From the NCBI GenBank assembly GCA_963777625.1, contig CAVZRO010000040.1, positions 106,159-170,158 on the forward strand: a stretch of 64,000 nucleotides of DNA, given 5' to 3'. The stretch is from DATDIC01 sp963777625. GTDB lineage: Bacteria; Pseudomonadota; Alphaproteobacteria; Acetobacterales; Acetobacteraceae. The notes below the pieces were generated by a model. That model had not been told where the DNA came from and did not search any database. It saw only the letters and a program-made list of their open reading frames with translations. A program made the translations under genes and the position numbers. Of this stretch, positions 35,859-44,607 are shown in pieces; within the stretch, counting starts at the first letter, position 1; each line of letters opens with the position of its first letter.

Positions 35859-36281
35859 TCACAGATCAAGCTTCCCCCAACGCGTGACCCGCTCGATCCG
35901 CAGCGCGATCACCGGCAACGGCGCAAGGTCCATGCCCGACAATTGCGGATAGCGGGCACGCAGCATGTCCTGCGCCTGCTGGTGCTCCGCCCCTTGCCGC
36001 AGGATATCGGCGCGCCCGCGCAGCATGACCCAACCCAGCCTACTCCAGTCCTCGTCGTACCGGTCCGCCACAAACGCCGCTGCCGGATTGGCGACCAGGT
36101 TGCGCAGCCGTTTCAGCGGCACGTCCCGCCGTTTCGGCTTCTCATCGACTGTGATGTAAAGACTGTCATCATTCACCACGTAGCAGACCGGCACGACATG
36201 CGGCGCGCCGCTCGCGTCCGCGGTCGCCAGGTGTCCCACCCGACACGCCGCCAGGAACCGCCGCTCAGGATCGGACAACAT
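35859..36281 (-). CDS. PPOX-class F420-dependent oxidoreductase-like protein (Rv0121/TIGR03668 type)
   Basis: A 140-residue split-barrel protein of the pyridoxamine-phosphate-oxidase-like superfamily: DPERRFLAACRVGHLATADA, SGAPHVVPVCYVVNDDSLYI, YDEDWSRLGWVMLRGRADIL and LPVIALRIERVTRWGKLDL. This set and the length match the TIGR03668 group annotated as probable F420-dependent. Start ATG at 36281 follows GGAGG by 5 bp. It is divergent from the SDR gene, with 71 bp between start codons. Confidence 0.8.
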   Translation of the reverse strand: MLSDPERRFLAACRVGHLATADASGAPHVVPVCYVVNDDSLYITVDEKPKRRDVPLKRLRNLVANPAAAFVADRYDEDWSRLGWVMLRGRADILRQGAEHQQAQDMLRARYPQLSGMDLAPLPVIALRIERVTRWGKLDL

Positions 36282-36352
36282 GCGCACCTCCGGGTTGCCG
36301 GCTTGCCGGGCCTGTGCTGCCCTGCCGCCCCGGGCAAGCACAGGAGACAAAC

Positions 36353-37135
36353 ATGCAGGTCAGTCTAGCCGGCCATGCGGCGCTAATCACCGGCGCCAGC
36401 AAAGGCCTCGGGCTTGCCATGGCAGCCTGCTTCGCCGAATCCGGCGCCGACGTCGCCATCCTGGCTCGCCGGCCTGACGTGCTGGAGGAAGCCCGCGCGC
36501 ATATCGCGAAGTCGGCGACCGGACGCGTCGCGGCCATCCCCTGCGACGTGTCCAAGGCCGAGCAATGCCAGGCCGCCTTCGACAAAGCCATGCGGGCGTT
36601 CGGGAAAATCGACATCCTGGTCAACAATGCCGGCACCTCCCGCGCCATGCCGTTCGATCAGATCACCGACGAGATCTGGCACGAAGACCTGGAGCTCAAG
36701 CTGTTCGCCGCGATCCGCCTCTGCCGGCTGGTGTTCCCGCAGATGAAAGAGCGGCGCTGGGGCCGCATCATCAACGTGCTGAATATCGGCGCCAAGGCCC
36801 CGCGCGCCGGCGGCGCGCCCACCGCCGTGTCACGCGCCGCCGGCATGGCGCTCACCAAAATCCTCGCCGGCGAAGGCGCCCCGCACAACGTGCTGGTGAA
36901 CGCCCTGCTAGTGGGCCAGATCCGGTCCGACCAATGGGTGCGTCGGCATCAGGCGCAAGGCGCCAACGTGCCGTTCGAGGAGTTCATCGGCAAGCTGGGC
37001 GCCCCCATCCCGCTCGGCCGCCTCGGCAAAGCCGAGGAGTTCGCCGCGATGGCGTGCTTCCTCGCCTCCGATCATGCCGGGTTCACCACCGGCACGGCGA
37101 TCAACATGGACGGCGGCGCCTCACCGGTGGTTTGA
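36353..37135 (+). CDS. SDR-family protein lacking the usual catalytic Tyr-Lys
   Basis: A 260-residue Rossmann-fold protein of the short-chain dehydrogenase family. The cofactor motif TGASKGLGLAMA (residues ~12-23), CDVSKAEQ, the NAG motif (LVNNAGTSRAMPFD) and C-terminal GTAINMDGGASPVV are normal. Where classic SDRs have YxxxK, this protein reads GAPTAVSRAAGMALTK: Thr in place of Tyr and Arg in place of Lys; the usual Ser before it is also not evident. It may bind NAD(P) without classic reduction. ATG follows CAGGAGACAAAC; zwf starts 3 bp after its stop, so they are cotranscribed. Confidence 0.85.
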   Translation: MQVSLAGHAALITGASKGLGLAMAACFAESGADVAILARRPDVLEEARAHIAKSATGRVAAIPCDVSKAEQCQAAFDKAMRAFGKIDILVNNAGTSRAMPFDQITDEIWHEDLELKLFAAIRLCRLVFPQMKERRWGRIINVLNIGAKAPRAGGAPTAVSRAAGMALTKILAGEGAPHNVLVNALLVGQIRSDQWVRRHQAQGANVPFEEFIGKLGAPIPLGRLGKAEEFAAMACFLASDHAGFTTGTAINMDGGASPVV

Positions 37136-37138
37136 CCC

Positions 37139-38619
37139 ATGGCAGCCAAGATCATTCCCGTCTCCGTTTTCGACTGCGTCGTCTTCGGCGCCACCGGCGA
37201 TTTGACCACGCGCAAGCTGTTGCCGGCGCTCTACTGGCGGTTTCGCGACGGCCAGATGCCGGCGGAATCGCGCGTGATCGGCGTGGCGCGCGCGGCGATG
37301 GACGACGATGCGTTCCGCGCCCGTGCCAGCGAGGCGCTGGAAAAGCACGTCGATCCGACCGCGCTCGATCCCGCGACGTTGCAGCGCTTCCTGGGCGTGC
37401 TGTTCTACCGGCGGCTCGATGCCGCGGGGGCCGATGGCGACTGGCACGACCTCGAAGCGTTCCTCGACCCGCACGGGTGCGGGTGTTCTACATGGCAACC
37501 GCGCCCGATCTGTACGGTCCGATCTGCCGCAATATCGGCGCGCATGGCCTGGCCACCCCGCAGTCCCGCGTCGTGCTCGAAAAGCCCATCGGACACGACC
37601 TGTTCTCGGCCCGCGAGGTCAACGACCAGGTCGGCGAGGTGTTCGCCGAATCGCAGACCTTCCGCATCGATCATTACCTTGGCAAGGAGACCGTGCAGAA
37701 CCTGCTGGCGCTGCGCTTTGCCAACTCGATCTTCGAGCGGCTGTGGACCACCGACGTGATCGACCACGTGCAGATCACGGTGTCCGAGACGGTCGGACTG
37801 GAAGGTCGCGGCCCCTATTACGACCATGCCGGGGCGATGCGCGACATGGTGCAGAACCACCTGATGCAACTGCTTTGCCTGATGGCGATGGAGCCGCCGG
37901 TTTCGCTGGATGCGGACCGCGTGCGCGACGAGAAGCTGAAGGTGCTGCGGGCGCTGCGCCCGATCGAGCCGCACGAGGTCCCGGCACTGACCGTGCGCGG
38001 CCAGTACACCGCCGGGGCGGTGGACGGTCGGCCGGTCCCGGGCTACCTGACCGATCTGGGCGGCGCCGCCGCCAGCAGCACCGAAACATTCGTCGCTCTC
38101 AAGGCGGAAGTGCATAGCTGGCGCTGGGCCAACGTGCCGTTCTATCTGCGCACCGGCAAACGCCTGCCGCAGAAGGTTTCAGAGATCGTCGTGCAGTACC
38201 GCGCACTGCCGTTCTCGATATTCCCGGTCGAGATTGCCGAGCTGCAGCCGAACCGGCTGGTGATCCGGCTGCAGCCCGAGGAAGGCATGCGCCTGGAAAT
38301 GATGACCAAGGAACCCGGGCCCGGCGGCCTGCGACTGAGCCCGACGGCGTTGGATATCAGCTTCGAGAAGACCTTCGGCATCCGCTATCCCGATGCCTAT
38401 GAGCGGCTGCTGATGGACACGGTGCGCGGCAACGCGACCCTGTTCATGCGTCGCGACGAGGTGGAAGCCGCCTGGGCCTGGGTTGAACCGATGCTGGAGA
38501 CGTGGGAGGCCCGCGCTGACCATCCCCGCCCCTATTCGGCGGGAAGCTGGGGACCGACAGCGGCAATCGCCTTGATCGAGCGTGATGGGCGGACCTGGCA
38601 CGAGGGCACCGAGCGCTAG
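37139..38619 (+). pseudogene. zwf: Glucose-6-phosphate 1-dehydrogenase, broken by one frameshift
   Basis: First enzyme of the oxidative pentose phosphate and Entner-Doudoroff routes. Frame 1 (37139 to ~37475) has the NADP motif VVFGATGDLTTRKLLPALYW; frame 2 resumes as RVRVFYMATAPDLYGPICRN and contains RVVLEKPIGHDLFSA, the active-site FRIDHYLGKETVQNLLALRF (His-Tyr-Leu-Gly-Lys) and RGNATLFMRRDEVEAAWAWV. Adding one base near 37475 restores a ~493-residue protein of normal length. The deaths of such a core gene would be unusual unless a paralog exists, so sequencing error is a serious option. Confidence 0.9.
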
Positions 38620-38663
38620 TCTAGCCGCACGTCGGCGCGCCACAACCGCGGATGGAGGCCGGC

Positions 38664-39797
38664 ATGCCAGATGAAACGTCCTTGTTGCTGATGATCGCAA
38701 CACGCAAAGGCAGTTTCACGCTCCGGGCGAAGCCGGGGCGGGACAGGTTTCAGTTGGAAGGGCCGCAGTTCCTCGGCCACGTCGTCCACCACATCGTGCT
38801 CGATCCCCGCGACCGCCGGACCATGCTGTTGGCGGCGAGCACCGGCCACCTTGGGCCGACCGTGTTCCGCTCGACCGACGCCGGGGGAAGCTGGCAGGAA
38901 GCCGAGCGCCCGCCGCAATTCGCGAAAGCCGTCGCCGGCGGACGCAAGCGCGCCGTGGATCACGTATTCTGGCTCACGCCCGGCCATGCCGATGAGCCCG
39001 GCGTATGGTACGCGGGTACATCTCCGCAGGGCCTGTTCCGCTCTGAGGATGCAGGACGCCGCTGGGAGGGTGTTGCCGGCCTGAACGACCATCCCCTGCT
39101 CGATACCTGGACGGGCGGCGAACAGGACGGTACGCCGGACGGGCCGAAGTTGCATTCGGTCCTGATCGACCCACGCGACCGGCGGCGGATGTATGTCGGC
39201 ATGTCGAGCGGCGGCGTGTTCGCCACCGATGATCAGGGCGCAACCTGGCGCCCGATGAACCGCGGTTCACTGGCGGAGTTTCGGCCGGATCCGTTCCCCG
39301 AGTACGGCCAGGACCCGCATCGCGTGGCGCTGCATCCGTTGCGGCCCGACCGGCTCTATCAGCAGAACCATTGCGGGATTTACCGTCTGGATCTGCCGGA
39401 CGAGACCTGGATGCGTGTCGGCGAGCAAATGCCGTCCGAGGTCGGCGATATCGGACTTCCACTGGCGCTGCATCCGCGCGACCCTGATACCGCCTGGGTG
39501 TTTCCGATGGACGGTTCGACCGTCTGGCCACGGGTCAGTCCGGGCGGCAAGCCGGCGGTCTATGGTACCGGTGACGCCGGACAGAGCTGGCAGCGCCTGG
39601 ATCAGGGGCTGCCGCGCGAGCAGGCCTGGTTCACGGTGAAACGTCAGGCATTCTGCGCCGATGAACTGGCGCCGGTCGGCCTCTATTTCGGCACCACCTC
39701 CGGCTCCGTGTGGGCGAGCAACAACGAGGGCCAACAGTGGCGCTGCGTCGCCCAGCATCTTCCGGAAATCTACGCGCTGGAAACGGCGCTGCTGTGA
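38664..39797 (+). CDS. BNR/Asp-box repeat protein (exo-sialidase/VPS10-like propeller)
   Basis: A 377-residue beta-propeller without signal peptide. Asp-box repeats are seen as STDAGGSWQEAER, SEDAGRRWEGVAG, TDDQGATWRPMNR, TGDAGQSWQRLDQ and SNNEGQQWRCVAQ, alternating with blades such as LHSVLIDPRDRRRMYVGMSS. The sialidase Arg triad is not apparent, so the annotation as sialidase would be misleading. Start ATG 38664 has GGAGG 5 bp upstream. The MoaD-like gene overlaps its stop by 4 bp, so the two products are probably made together. Confidence 0.82.
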   Translation: MPDETSLLLMIATRKGSFTLRAKPGRDRFQLEGPQFLGHVVHHIVLDPRDRRTMLLAASTGHLGPTVFRSTDAGGSWQEAERPPQFAKAVAGGRKRAVDHVFWLTPGHADEPGVWYAGTSPQGLFRSEDAGRRWEGVAGLNDHPLLDTWTGGEQDGTPDGPKLHSVLIDPRDRRRMYVGMSSGGVFATDDQGATWRPMNRGSLAEFRPDPFPEYGQDPHRVALHPLRPDRLYQQNHCGIYRLDLPDETWMRVGEQMPSEVGDIGLPLALHPRDPDTAWVFPMDGSTVWPRVSPGGKPAVYGTGDAGQSWQRLDQGLPREQAWFTVKRQAFCADELAPVGLYFGTTSGSVWASNNEGQQWRCVAQHLPEIYALETALL

Positions 39798-40063
39798 GCA
39801 CGGTCGAGCTGCGCCTGGCGCCGCTGCTGCACAGCTACACGCGGGGCGCGTCGGAGCTGCAAGTGACCGGCGGCACGCTGAACGAGATGCTGGAAGACCT
39901 CGATCGCCGCTACCCCGGAATACGCTTCCGCCTTGTCGATGAACAGGACCGTCCTCGCCGGCATGTGCGTTTCTTTGTCAACGATACCGACGCGCGCGAC
40001 CTGGAAATGCCACTGCGGGATGGCGACACTGTCTATATCGTGGGGGCTCTGTCGGGCGGCTGA
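39794..40063 (+). CDS. MoaD/ThiS-like ubiquitin-fold sulfur-carrier protein
   Basis: An 89-residue protein starting at GTG 39794 inside the stop of the propeller gene (GTGA overlap). It has the beta-grasp pattern (VELRLAPLLHSYTRGASELQ, LNEMLEDLDRRYPGIRFRLV, VFVNDTDARDLE-type strand, LRDGDTVYIVGALSGG) and ends in Gly-Gly, the residue pair that is thiocarboxylated in MoaD and ThiS or conjugated in ubiquitin-like systems. No MoaE, ThiG or E1-like gene is adjacent. The fixed partner is the BNR protein. Confidence 0.85.
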   Translation: MSTVELRLAPLLHSYTRGASELQVTGGTLNEMLEDLDRRYPGIRFRLVDEQDRPRRHVRFFVNDTDARDLEMPLRDGDTVYIVGALSGG

Positions 40064-40115
40064 TGTTGTTCGTGGCATGCGGTCCAACGCTCCGTCGCGG
40101 CGCGCGAAGACATCC

Positions 40116-41942
40116 TCACACCATCCGCGTGAACCCGTCCGCACTCCACCCTTCGCTCCCGACGCCATGGTGAACGAAGAACAGCCCCTCTGGATCGTAT
40201 TTCACCTTCACCGCCCGCAACCGTTGGTAATTCCTTCCCCAGAACGAGTTCTGCCAGCCACGCTCGAAGAAATTGCTCTCCGACACATATGATCCCGCAT
40301 TCGGCACCACCCGACGCAACGCATCCCCGGCCTTGCCGATTGCCGCCGCATCCTGTCGCGCCTTTGCCAGGTCGGGCGCTCCTTTCAGCAGGTCCATGTA
40401 TGCCGCCGGATCTCCCGCGGCGATGATCGCCAACCCGAACGCCGTCAGCACCGCCGGGTTCATCGCCGTGTCCTTCGCCGCCGCCACGTCCGCCGCACTG
40501 GCACCGGCAAGACCTTTGTTGAAATGCACCATCACGGCAAAATGTCGGCTCGCCGCGAACAGCGCGTCCGCAAGCCGCGCCTGTAGTTCTCCTTGCAATA
40601 ATGAAGCCGGCAGCCACAGGGACTGATAGCCGTGGATGAACACCCCAAGCTCGGTGTTCTGCTCACCGAACCACATGTTCGTCGCCGGTACTTCCGGCCG
40701 CGGATCGAAAAAGCCCCGCGCAGGAAAGTGCTCCTTGATATAGGCCGTGTTCCACCAGTCTCTTGCCGGCATCACCGAAACCTGTAGCGGCGATGTGATG
40801 GCAAAGTCGTCGGGCGATGCCGCAACCCACACCACGAATGGCTGCCAGATATCCTGCACCTGTTGCTGATTTAATCCCTGATGCACCATACCGACCGAGA
40901 ACATATTGTCCGCGCCGAACGTGATGCTTTCGCCCCAGTGCGGATTGATCAGGCGCTCGCCGCAGAAAGCGACGAAGCGCCCGATCAGCCGACGGAACGC
41001 CGCGTCGGACCTTGCCTGCACCGTCAGCGACACGCCCCCGAAGAACGCCGGCAGCTCGCGCGTCCGCAGCGTCAACCGCGTGATCACACCCAGGCTGCCA
41101 CCGCCCCCGCCCTTTATTCCCCAGAACAGATCTGGGTTCGTGCATGCGTTGGCGATGCGCACCCGGCCATCGGCGGTCACCATCTCCGCTTCCAGCAGCC
41201 CGCCGGCCGCGGTACCATAGTTCTTGGAGAAACTGCCGAACCCCCCGCTTTGCACCAGTCCGGCAACCCCTACCGTCGCGCATCCGCCGCCCTGCACATA
41301 CCGGCCAGCTTGCGTGGTCACCGCATCATAGACGTGCATCCACACGGCACCCGCTTCCACGGTGACAGCGGGCTGTGCGGCCTGCTTTCCGTCGCAACCC
41401 TGCGCCACGAACGCGTCGTGCAGCTCGATCCGGTTCATCGCGCGCGTCCAGATCAGCAGCGAATCGGCTGCATCGGAGGTGCCCTGGTAACTGTGGCCGC
41501 CCCCCTTCACCACCAGCCGCAACCGGTTCTCGCGGGCAAAGTTCACCCCGGCAACCACATCGGCGGTGGTCCTGGCTGCGACCGCGTACACGCTCGGCGC
41601 CGACATCCAGGCATCGACCCAGCCGGCGGTCTGCGTTCCGGCCGGCTGATCGCCAACGTAGTAAGGATTTTTCAGCGACTTCAGCAAGTCCTGGCACGCC
41701 GCACTGCCGATGCCGTCCGCGCAGCCGGCAAGCAGCGGCTCCACCTTGATCAGGTGCCCGCCGACAGCCTGGTTCAGCCGCTCCCAGCTCGCCGCACTCG
41801 GCCATCCCGGATCGGACGGGCGGACCCGACGGAAAGATGCACGCGCCGGTTTCGCTCCCGGCGCCGCCGTGACGGCAGCCGGCCGCGCGACCGCCAGCAA
41901 CGGCAACGCCGCCGCGTTGGTGAGCAGGTCTCGTCTGTTCAT
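40116..41942 (-). CDS. BBE-type FAD-binding oxidoreductase (Tat/Sec-exported)
   Basis: A 608-residue flavoprotein related to berberine-bridge and VAO-type oxidases. N-terminal export signal MNRRDLLTNAAALPLLAVAR; FAD domain with VVKGGGHSYQGTSDAADSLL (His for 8-alpha-histidyl FAD) and GGGCATVGVAGLVQSGGFGS (Cys position for 6-S-cysteinyl FAD), so bicovalent flavin is likely; C-terminal BBE motif NFFERGWQNSFWGRNYQRLR. It probably oxidises a sugar or alkaloid-like substrate in the periplasm. Start ATG 41942 follows GAGGAGGG. It is monocistronic and convergent with the MoaD-like gene. Confidence 0.85.
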   Translation of the reverse strand: MNRRDLLTNAAALPLLAVARPAAVTAAPGAKPARASFRRVRPSDPGWPSAASWERLNQAVGGHLIKVEPLLAGCADGIGSAACQDLLKSLKNPYYVGDQPAGTQTAGWVDAWMSAPSVYAVAARTTADVVAGVNFARENRLRLVVKGGGHSYQGTSDAADSLLIWTRAMNRIELHDAFVAQGCDGKQAAQPAVTVEAGAVWMHVYDAVTTQAGRYVQGGGCATVGVAGLVQSGGFGSFSKNYGTAAGGLLEAEMVTADGRVRIANACTNPDLFWGIKGGGGGSLGVITRLTLRTRELPAFFGGVSLTVQARSDAAFRRLIGRFVAFCGERLINPHWGESITFGADNMFSVGMVHQGLNQQQVQDIWQPFVVWVAASPDDFAITSPLQVSVMPARDWWNTAYIKEHFPARGFFDPRPEVPATNMWFGEQNTELGVFIHGYQSLWLPASLLQGELQARLADALFAASRHFAVMVHFNKGLAGASAADVAAAKDTAMNPAVLTAFGLAIIAAGDPAAYMDLLKGAPDLAKARQDAAAIGKAGDALRRVVPNAGSYVSESNFFERGWQNSFWGRNYQRLRAVKVKYDPEGLFFVHHGVGSEGWSADGFTRMV

Positions 41943-42029
41943 CGCGGAACCCTCCTCTGCGAGTGACCAGGTTTCGCTATATTTGGGCATCGACTCGTTT
42001 GACGATAGATCCCCGCGAGCCGCAACAGG

Positions 42030-42273
42030 ATGGCCGCGTTGCTGATCCCCGATCCTCGTGCCGATGGCGGCCAGGCGTGGACCCGGGTCTCCAACCTGAT
42101 CCTGGGCACGAACCATCCGCCGATCGGGGTAGTGCTGTTCATTGCCTCAAGTATCGCATAGATTTCGTTGGAAAGGATGTCACGACGGTTGCGCCGCTGC
42201 TGGCGGTTTTGCTGGCATCACCGTCTGGCCACCTTTGACGATGTGGCTACCGAACCAGCTGATGGGGAGGTGA
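42030..42273 (+). pseudogene. 3' remnant of a second TRAP dctM gene
   Basis: About 80 codons of a DctM C-terminus in several frames: ALLIP / PILVPMAARRG, then NLILGTNHPPIGVVLFIASS-IA, an in-frame TAG at 42159 where homologs have Lys, ISLERMSRR, then VAPLLAVLLA and finally VWPPLTMWLPNQLMGR with TGA at 42271. One nonsense change and at least three frameshifts show long decay. It is not derived from the nearby intact dctM, whose C-terminus differs. Confidence 0.75.
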
Positions 42274-42427
42274 CGTTGGTGCCGCAGCCCGCTGGACACA
42301 ATGCTCCTTGCAGTCAAACGAATAGCGGACTCTAACTTGCAGATCGTGAATTCTTGGATTATTGTGGCAAATTGCTTCTGTAGAAGCACTCTCCACCTCC
42401 TGATTATCGGATTAGGCGAACCTTTCC

Positions 42428-43645
42428 ATGCCGTTGCTAGCGTTCTGGGCGTCCAATCCGGGCGCTGTAGAAGAGTTGACCGTTGAACAGGTCGTCGCCT
42501 CGGCTGGCGATGGCGCGCTTAAGGACGGGTCGCATTGCTCTCATGAGCTTCGGGAGTACCTCGCTCAAATCCCCAGCAGCAAGATCGCAGCGTATGTCGA
42601 CCATTGCCTTTCCTCAAATTTCAGCCGAAGCGGGATGGTTCTCCAAGACCTCATCAATGAGCTTGGACGTCGGCTTGACTATGCCGTAACCGGCGGCCGA
42701 TATCAGGGAACCCCGAACGCCGTTGGATTTGACGGCATATGGGTCTCGCCAGAGGGACACACAATCGTCGCGGAAGCGAAAACTACCGATGCCTATCGGA
42801 TCTCTTTGGATACGATTGTTGGCTATAGGGACAGACTTCTGTCGGCGAAGGAGATTTCGGGATCCTCATCGATTTTAATCGTAGTCGGTCGTGAGGATAC
42901 GGGAGAGTTGGAGGCACAGGTGCGAGGCTCGCGCCACGCATGGGGTATCCGTTTGATCAGTGCTGACTCGCTGATCAAACTAATTCAGCTGAAAGAGAAC
43001 GCGGAAGGCCCTGGTACGGGCCGGGAAGATTCGGAGTCTGCTAACTCCGATGGAGTACACGCGGCTCGACGAAGTAATTGATGTGGTCTTCACAACGGCG
43101 AAAGATGTTGAGACTGCAACGGTATCAGAGGAGGCGGAAGGACAGGCTGATCACGGTACTGCTATGGCTATCGAGAAGTCGAAAGGTACCTGGCAGTTTA
43201 CGGATAATCGTCTGTTGCAGGCCAAGCGAGAAGAGATAGTTGCACAATTCGGTCGGGATCGAGGTGTCGTGTTCGTAAAAAGCAGTCGTGCTCTCTTCTG
43301 GGATTCCGGACACCACAAACGTCTAGCTTGCACGATCTCTAAGCGATACGTGAAACGATCCTCCTACCCTTACTGGTACGCTTATCATCCTCAGTGGGAT
43401 GATTTCCTCAAGGAAGGCTCCAATTCATATCTCATTTTGGGCTGCATGGATCTCCCGTCGCGATTGCGATTCCTCGGAAGGTCCTCCAAGAGTGCTTAGA
43501 TACATTGAATACAACCACAAAAGACAATGAGACCTACTGGCATATTCACCTGACGGAGACCGCGGAGGGGAAGTATGCGATGCTTTTACCTAAGCGTTCG
43601 AAGTCTTTGGTTTTGAACGAATACCGAGTGATGCTTACATCGTGA
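42428..43645 (+). pseudogene. PD-(D/E)XK nuclease-like (restriction-type) protein, two frameshifts
   Basis: Three frames join into a ~405-residue protein. Frame 1 (42428-43015): LQDLINELGRRLDYAVTGGR, then NAVGFDGIWVSPEGHTIVAE-AKTTDAYRI, which has the D...(D/E)xK spacing of a nuclease core. Frame 2 (from ~43020): KIRSLLTPMEYTRLDEVIDV and VFVKSSRALFWDSGHHKRLA. Frame 3 (from ~43452): AIPRKVLQECLDTLNTTTKD to the TGA at 43643. Codon use is visibly less GC-rich than neighbours, suggesting horizontal origin. Likely a former restriction or defence nuclease; no methylase is adjacent. Confidence 0.6.
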
Positions 43646-43737
43646 CTCGCTTGATGCGCCTTGCGGCCACAACTGCGCATTGCCACCGGTGTCATACTCG
43701 AACACGCCCACTACGCCCGACGCCGAAGTAACAGCCC

Positions 43738-44607
43738 CTAAACCCCCTTCCCCGCCGGTGTCTTCTGAATCGCCCCGGTCATCGGAATGAAAAACACCCC
43801 CATATCCCGCCGCGAGTGCACCTTCCCCGCATCATCCTTCGTATAGACGTACAGCACCTGCCCGCGCTTGAACGGCTGCCCGATCGGGATGATCATCCGC
43901 CCGCCCGGCTTCATCTGCTTGAACAATTCCGGCGGCGCATACTCCGCCGCGCACGTCACCATGATGATATCGAACCCGCCCTCCACCTCCGGCCAGCCGT
44001 AGTACCCATCGCCCACCTTGGTATGGACATTCCCATACCCCAGCGGCGAGAAAATCCGCGCCACCGCCCGACCCAGCGGCTCGATGATCTCGATCGAGTA
44101 CGCCTCGCCCACGATCCGCGACAGCAGCGCGCTCTGGAACCCGCTCCCGGTGCCAATCTCCAGCGTCGTCATCCCCGGCTTCGGCGCCGCGATCTGTGTC
44201 ATGTACGCCTGCCCCAGATAGTCCGACAGCGCCGAGCCATACCCGATCGCCCACGGCTTCGGCTCGCTCTCATACGCGTCGCCCGGCGTCGCCCGGTGCT
44301 CGGAATAGATGTAATGAAAATACTCCCGCGGCACCGCCTGGAACGCTGCCATCACCGCCGGATCGGGCGTATGCAGCCGGTCCTTCAGATATCCCTCGAT
44401 CCGCTTCATCGCCGCCGGTTTGCGCTCCTGGATCGCCGCGAACTGCGCCTCGGTCAGGCTGACCGGCCGGCCGGAGGCGCGCATCGCCGCCTCATACGTC
44501 GCCCGGTCCCACACCCCGGTCTCCGCACGGGCTACGCCGGCAAACGACGCCGAAGCGGCAGCGCCGATCAGTCCACGCCGTGTGATCGTGCCGGCAAATG
44601 TAGCCAC
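43738..44607 (-). CDS. Exported protein-L-isoaspartate O-methyltransferase-like protein
   Basis: A 289-residue class I SAM methyltransferase of the PCMT family, which repairs damaged Asp/Asn residues. Unusually it starts with a twin-arginine signal, TITRRGLIGAAASASFAGVA then RAE, so the product should be periplasmic. Motif I is TLEIGTGSGFQSALLSRIVG; PCMT-type VPREYFHYIYSEHRATPGDA and GYGSALSDYLGQAYMTQIAA precede it. GTG at 44607 follows GGAGG by 8 bp and lies inside the 3' end of the upstream membrane gene (40-bp overlap). Confidence 0.85.
   Translation of the reverse strand: MATFAGTITRRGLIGAAASASFAGVARAETGVWDRATYEAAMRASGRPVSLTEAQFAAIQERKPAAMKRIEGYLKDRLHTPDPAVMAAFQAVPREYFHYIYSEHRATPGDAYESEPKPWAIGYGSALSDYLGQAYMTQIAAPKPGMTTLEIGTGSGFQSALLSRIVGEAYSIEIIEPLGRAVARIFSPLGYGNVHTKVGDGYYGWPEVEGGFDIIMVTCAAEYAPPELFKQMKPGGRMIIPIGQPFKRGQVLYVYTKDDAGKVHSRRDMGVFFIPMTGAIQKTPAGKGV

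Noticed and set aside
36565..38619. A single 684-codon frame from within the SDR gene to the end of zwf
   Set aside because: The part before ~37480 is out of frame with the SDR and zwf N-terminal domains; only the later part is the zwf frame after its frameshift.
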